Of a DNA stretch of 64,000 bases, positions 61,916 through 64,000 are shown in pieces. The notes beneath the pieces are model-generated. The model was not told the origin of the DNA, ran no database searches, and saw only the letters and a program-made list of their open reading frames with translations. The stretch's first letter is position 1, and the number at the start of each line of letters is the position of its first letter. The stretch is from NCBI RefSeq assembly GCF_001522545.3, contig NC_031770.1:91406339-91470338 (forward strand), written 5' to 3'. Made by a program: the position numbers and the translations under genes. This stretch comes from Parus major (Eukaryota; Chordata; Aves; Passeriformes; Paridae).

Positions 61916-64000
61916 AAAAACTGCGTATGTGTGTCCTTTGACATTCCAGATCTGACTTCCAACATTCAGAGTGCATGTTTTCATTCATTTTTATGAATAC
62001 TAGTGTGTTTCTTTCCAGTGAGAAGGAACTTGCTGTAAAGTGAACTATTCCCCAGAATTTTTCATGTATGGCTGACCAGGTACTTCTCATAGGTTAGATA
62101 CAAAGTAATGGTAAGAGAAATATATTTGCAATTAAAATAAGATGCATTATGTGTAGTATAATTCCCAGGAGAAACATAGCATACTGTAATACTGAATTTT
62201 TGCTACAAATTGAAAAATCCTCAAATTCTAGGAGTAACTTATATTACCAGAACAATTTAGCCATTTTGTTAACACATTGTAATTTCAAGTTCTGTAAATA
62301 CAAGGTTGTACATTAAATTTTATTCCTGTATATGCAGAATATTTTATTACAACTTGATATAATAAATAAAAAATATAACACTGTATTTCTTTCTACGCAG
62401 GGACTATACAGATTTTCATTGTACTAACCTAGTCATTTAGTTAAATTCTTTTGAAATTGCTACCAAATTCTTTAGAATTTTTGACATATTGTATGTATTC
62501 ACCATAAATGTCTGCCTTTCAACATCACTTTGCCTTTGCCTTTGTTCCTTTGTTTTTTAAATGAATAGGAGACAGATGAGAGAGAAGTAAATAGTAAGTT
62601 ACATGTACAGCTCTACTCACTCTTAAAATTCTGAATTTTTAGAACAGAAATTAAGCAAACTTGAATTCTGATTATCAGATTGTTAAACTCTTTCTTCTTA
62701 CTCTTTTTGGGAGCCTGAATACTGGATCAAACTTGCAATAACGATAAAGGTATGCAATTAAAATTATGAACACAAGATTGTTGTTTCCGGAAATTTACAA
62801 AAAAAGAACAGGATTTAATCTCTTAGTATATTATAATTTAGCAGCTCTGAAGTTATTTTGTGAACAGATAACTTACGTGAAAAAATGGAACATTTTATAG
62901 CACAGCATTATTAAAAAAAAAAAATATTCAAGAGAACTGAAATCTCTGATGGAGCGTGGAATTTCTCTCTAGCAGGTTATCATAGTTAGATTCCTAAAAA
63001 GATACAGCAGAAGGATTAAGATCCAGCCTAAATTTTCCACAAAATTTGGATCAAGCAAAGCACAACCAAGATTACCTTTCATAGCTGTAGAGATTGAAAA
63101 TTTTCTGAATCTACTCACATGAACAGTTGTGATTCTGTAGCAGAATGTTTACTCAGGAATGCTTCTGCAGCAGGAAAATTTTATATACACACGTACATTG
63201 TATTTAAAAGGTATGTTTAAAGAACTGAAGGAAAAAGGTTGTATCTCTAAGTATATGGTTTTAAAAGGTCATTCAGTGGTATTAGATTTTGATAAATGGT
63301 CATGTTCTTGAACAATTTCCAGAGTAGAGGAAGGTAATTGAACCTGAAAACAGCAAAAGGTCATTATTATGATAATCTGTATTTGCTTGAATCATCAGAT
63401 TCATATTAGTCTTGACTTTGCTTTACAATAAACACACCAAAATAGAAAAATGTTAGTTTTTCCAAAAAAAGACATATACAAAAGAGTATATTGAAAATAA
63501 ATAATATTTTTTATTTTTTAAGATAATACTATTTTAACTGCATGTGGATATTTTAAAAATAAAAAATATCACATTATCTGTAGAAGCTATTTAATGGAAA
63601 TCTTAGCTATGCTAATTAAATAGTGTGAATTTTAGACAATTTGCTTTCCTGGCTTATCACAGGCAGATTGTGTAAACATACTCTACTATTTGGTAGGTTT
63701 ACAGAATTGATTTGAAAGTTTCATGTAGAAAAAAAAATTAAATTATTGTTTGTACAAGTTCCCATCACGTTATTTAGGCTTTGTATATTTTTGTCCAAAA
63801 TGAAATCATATAAGCAAATGTTAAAATGAGAATAGTGAATAATCATGCACATCTGCTGAAGCTAATAAGGTCACAACCAGATACATACATGCATACATAG
63901 AGCTACAATGCAGAGCAGACTGCTTACAGGTAAAAAGGAAGGAGCATCAAATCAGCCTGAAACTAGAATCCTTTTCATCATCAGTGTTTCCATCTACACA
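61916..64000. other. AT-rich unique sequence, no gene seen
   Basis: No gene, RNA gene or repeat recognised to the end of the window, apart from short A/T runs, an 8-bp hairpin at about 63547-63570 and a brief cataca run near 63883. Confidence 0.65.

Noticed and set aside
1..64000. CRISPR arrays, bacterial operons, Shine-Dalgarno sites, terminators and phage features
   Set aside because: No spaced direct-repeat arrays or dense coding. The repeats present are vertebrate (bird) retroelements.

Overview
The window looks like a stretch of an avian nuclear chromosome, very AT-rich and without any protein-coding gene, RNA gene or CRISPR array that I can support. The organism call rests on the repeats. 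There are several fragments of CR1, the dominant bird LINE, including octamer-type 3' ends and reverse-transcriptase remnants. There are also several endogenous-retrovirus LTRs of types I know from neoavian and passerine genomes, and one MIR-like ancient SINE scrap. The passerine placement is inference; 'bird' is well supported. The open reading frames are short, often open on both strands, low in complexity, or lie inside repeats. I read the window as a gene desert or the inside of a very long intron.

Layout. 1-7.6 kb: AT-rich unique sequence, broken by a 280-bp G/T-rich strand-asymmetric tract at about 5.96-6.24 kb. 7.6-12.1 kb: MIR-like scrap, a solo LTR (8.77-9.32 kb), an unassigned mid-GC block (10.5-11.55 kb) and a decayed CR1 ORF2 piece (11.55-12.08 kb). 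12.1-22.8 kb: AT-rich DNA with a polypyrimidine tract (16.36 kb), a CR1 3'-end scrap (18.67 kb), a (TTTA)n array and palindromes. 22.8-25.1 kb: two solo LTRs in opposite orientation; the second (24,573-25,083) has TG/CA ends and a probable 5-bp target duplication. 25.1-43.3 kb: AT-rich DNA with a CR1 3' end (29.2 kb), two unexplained open or GC-rich patches (25.6, 29.5 and 30.6 kb), an A/C-rich tract (35.74-35.89 kb) and a cluster of hairpins (33.1, 38.9, 40.1 kb). 43.4 kb: CR1 RT fragment. 49.9-51.2 kb: two LTR-like pieces on the minus strand, the second running into a 355-base assembly gap. 52.0-52.3 kb: CR1 RT fragment. 60.3-61.9 kb: the densest repeat cluster, with two LTRs and one CR1, all on the minus strand.

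There are no genes to combine into a pathway. The points most worth checking are the nested palindrome at 40,074-40,136, whose three arm copies look like a template-switch event, the perfect hairpin at 33,074-33,112, the two opposite-oriented strand-asymmetric tracts, the LTR/CR1 junction at about 61,338, and an unidentified frame at 25,584-25,886. I did not find an obvious new biological system. All repeat-family calls come from recognising consensus-like sequence by eye, not from a database search.
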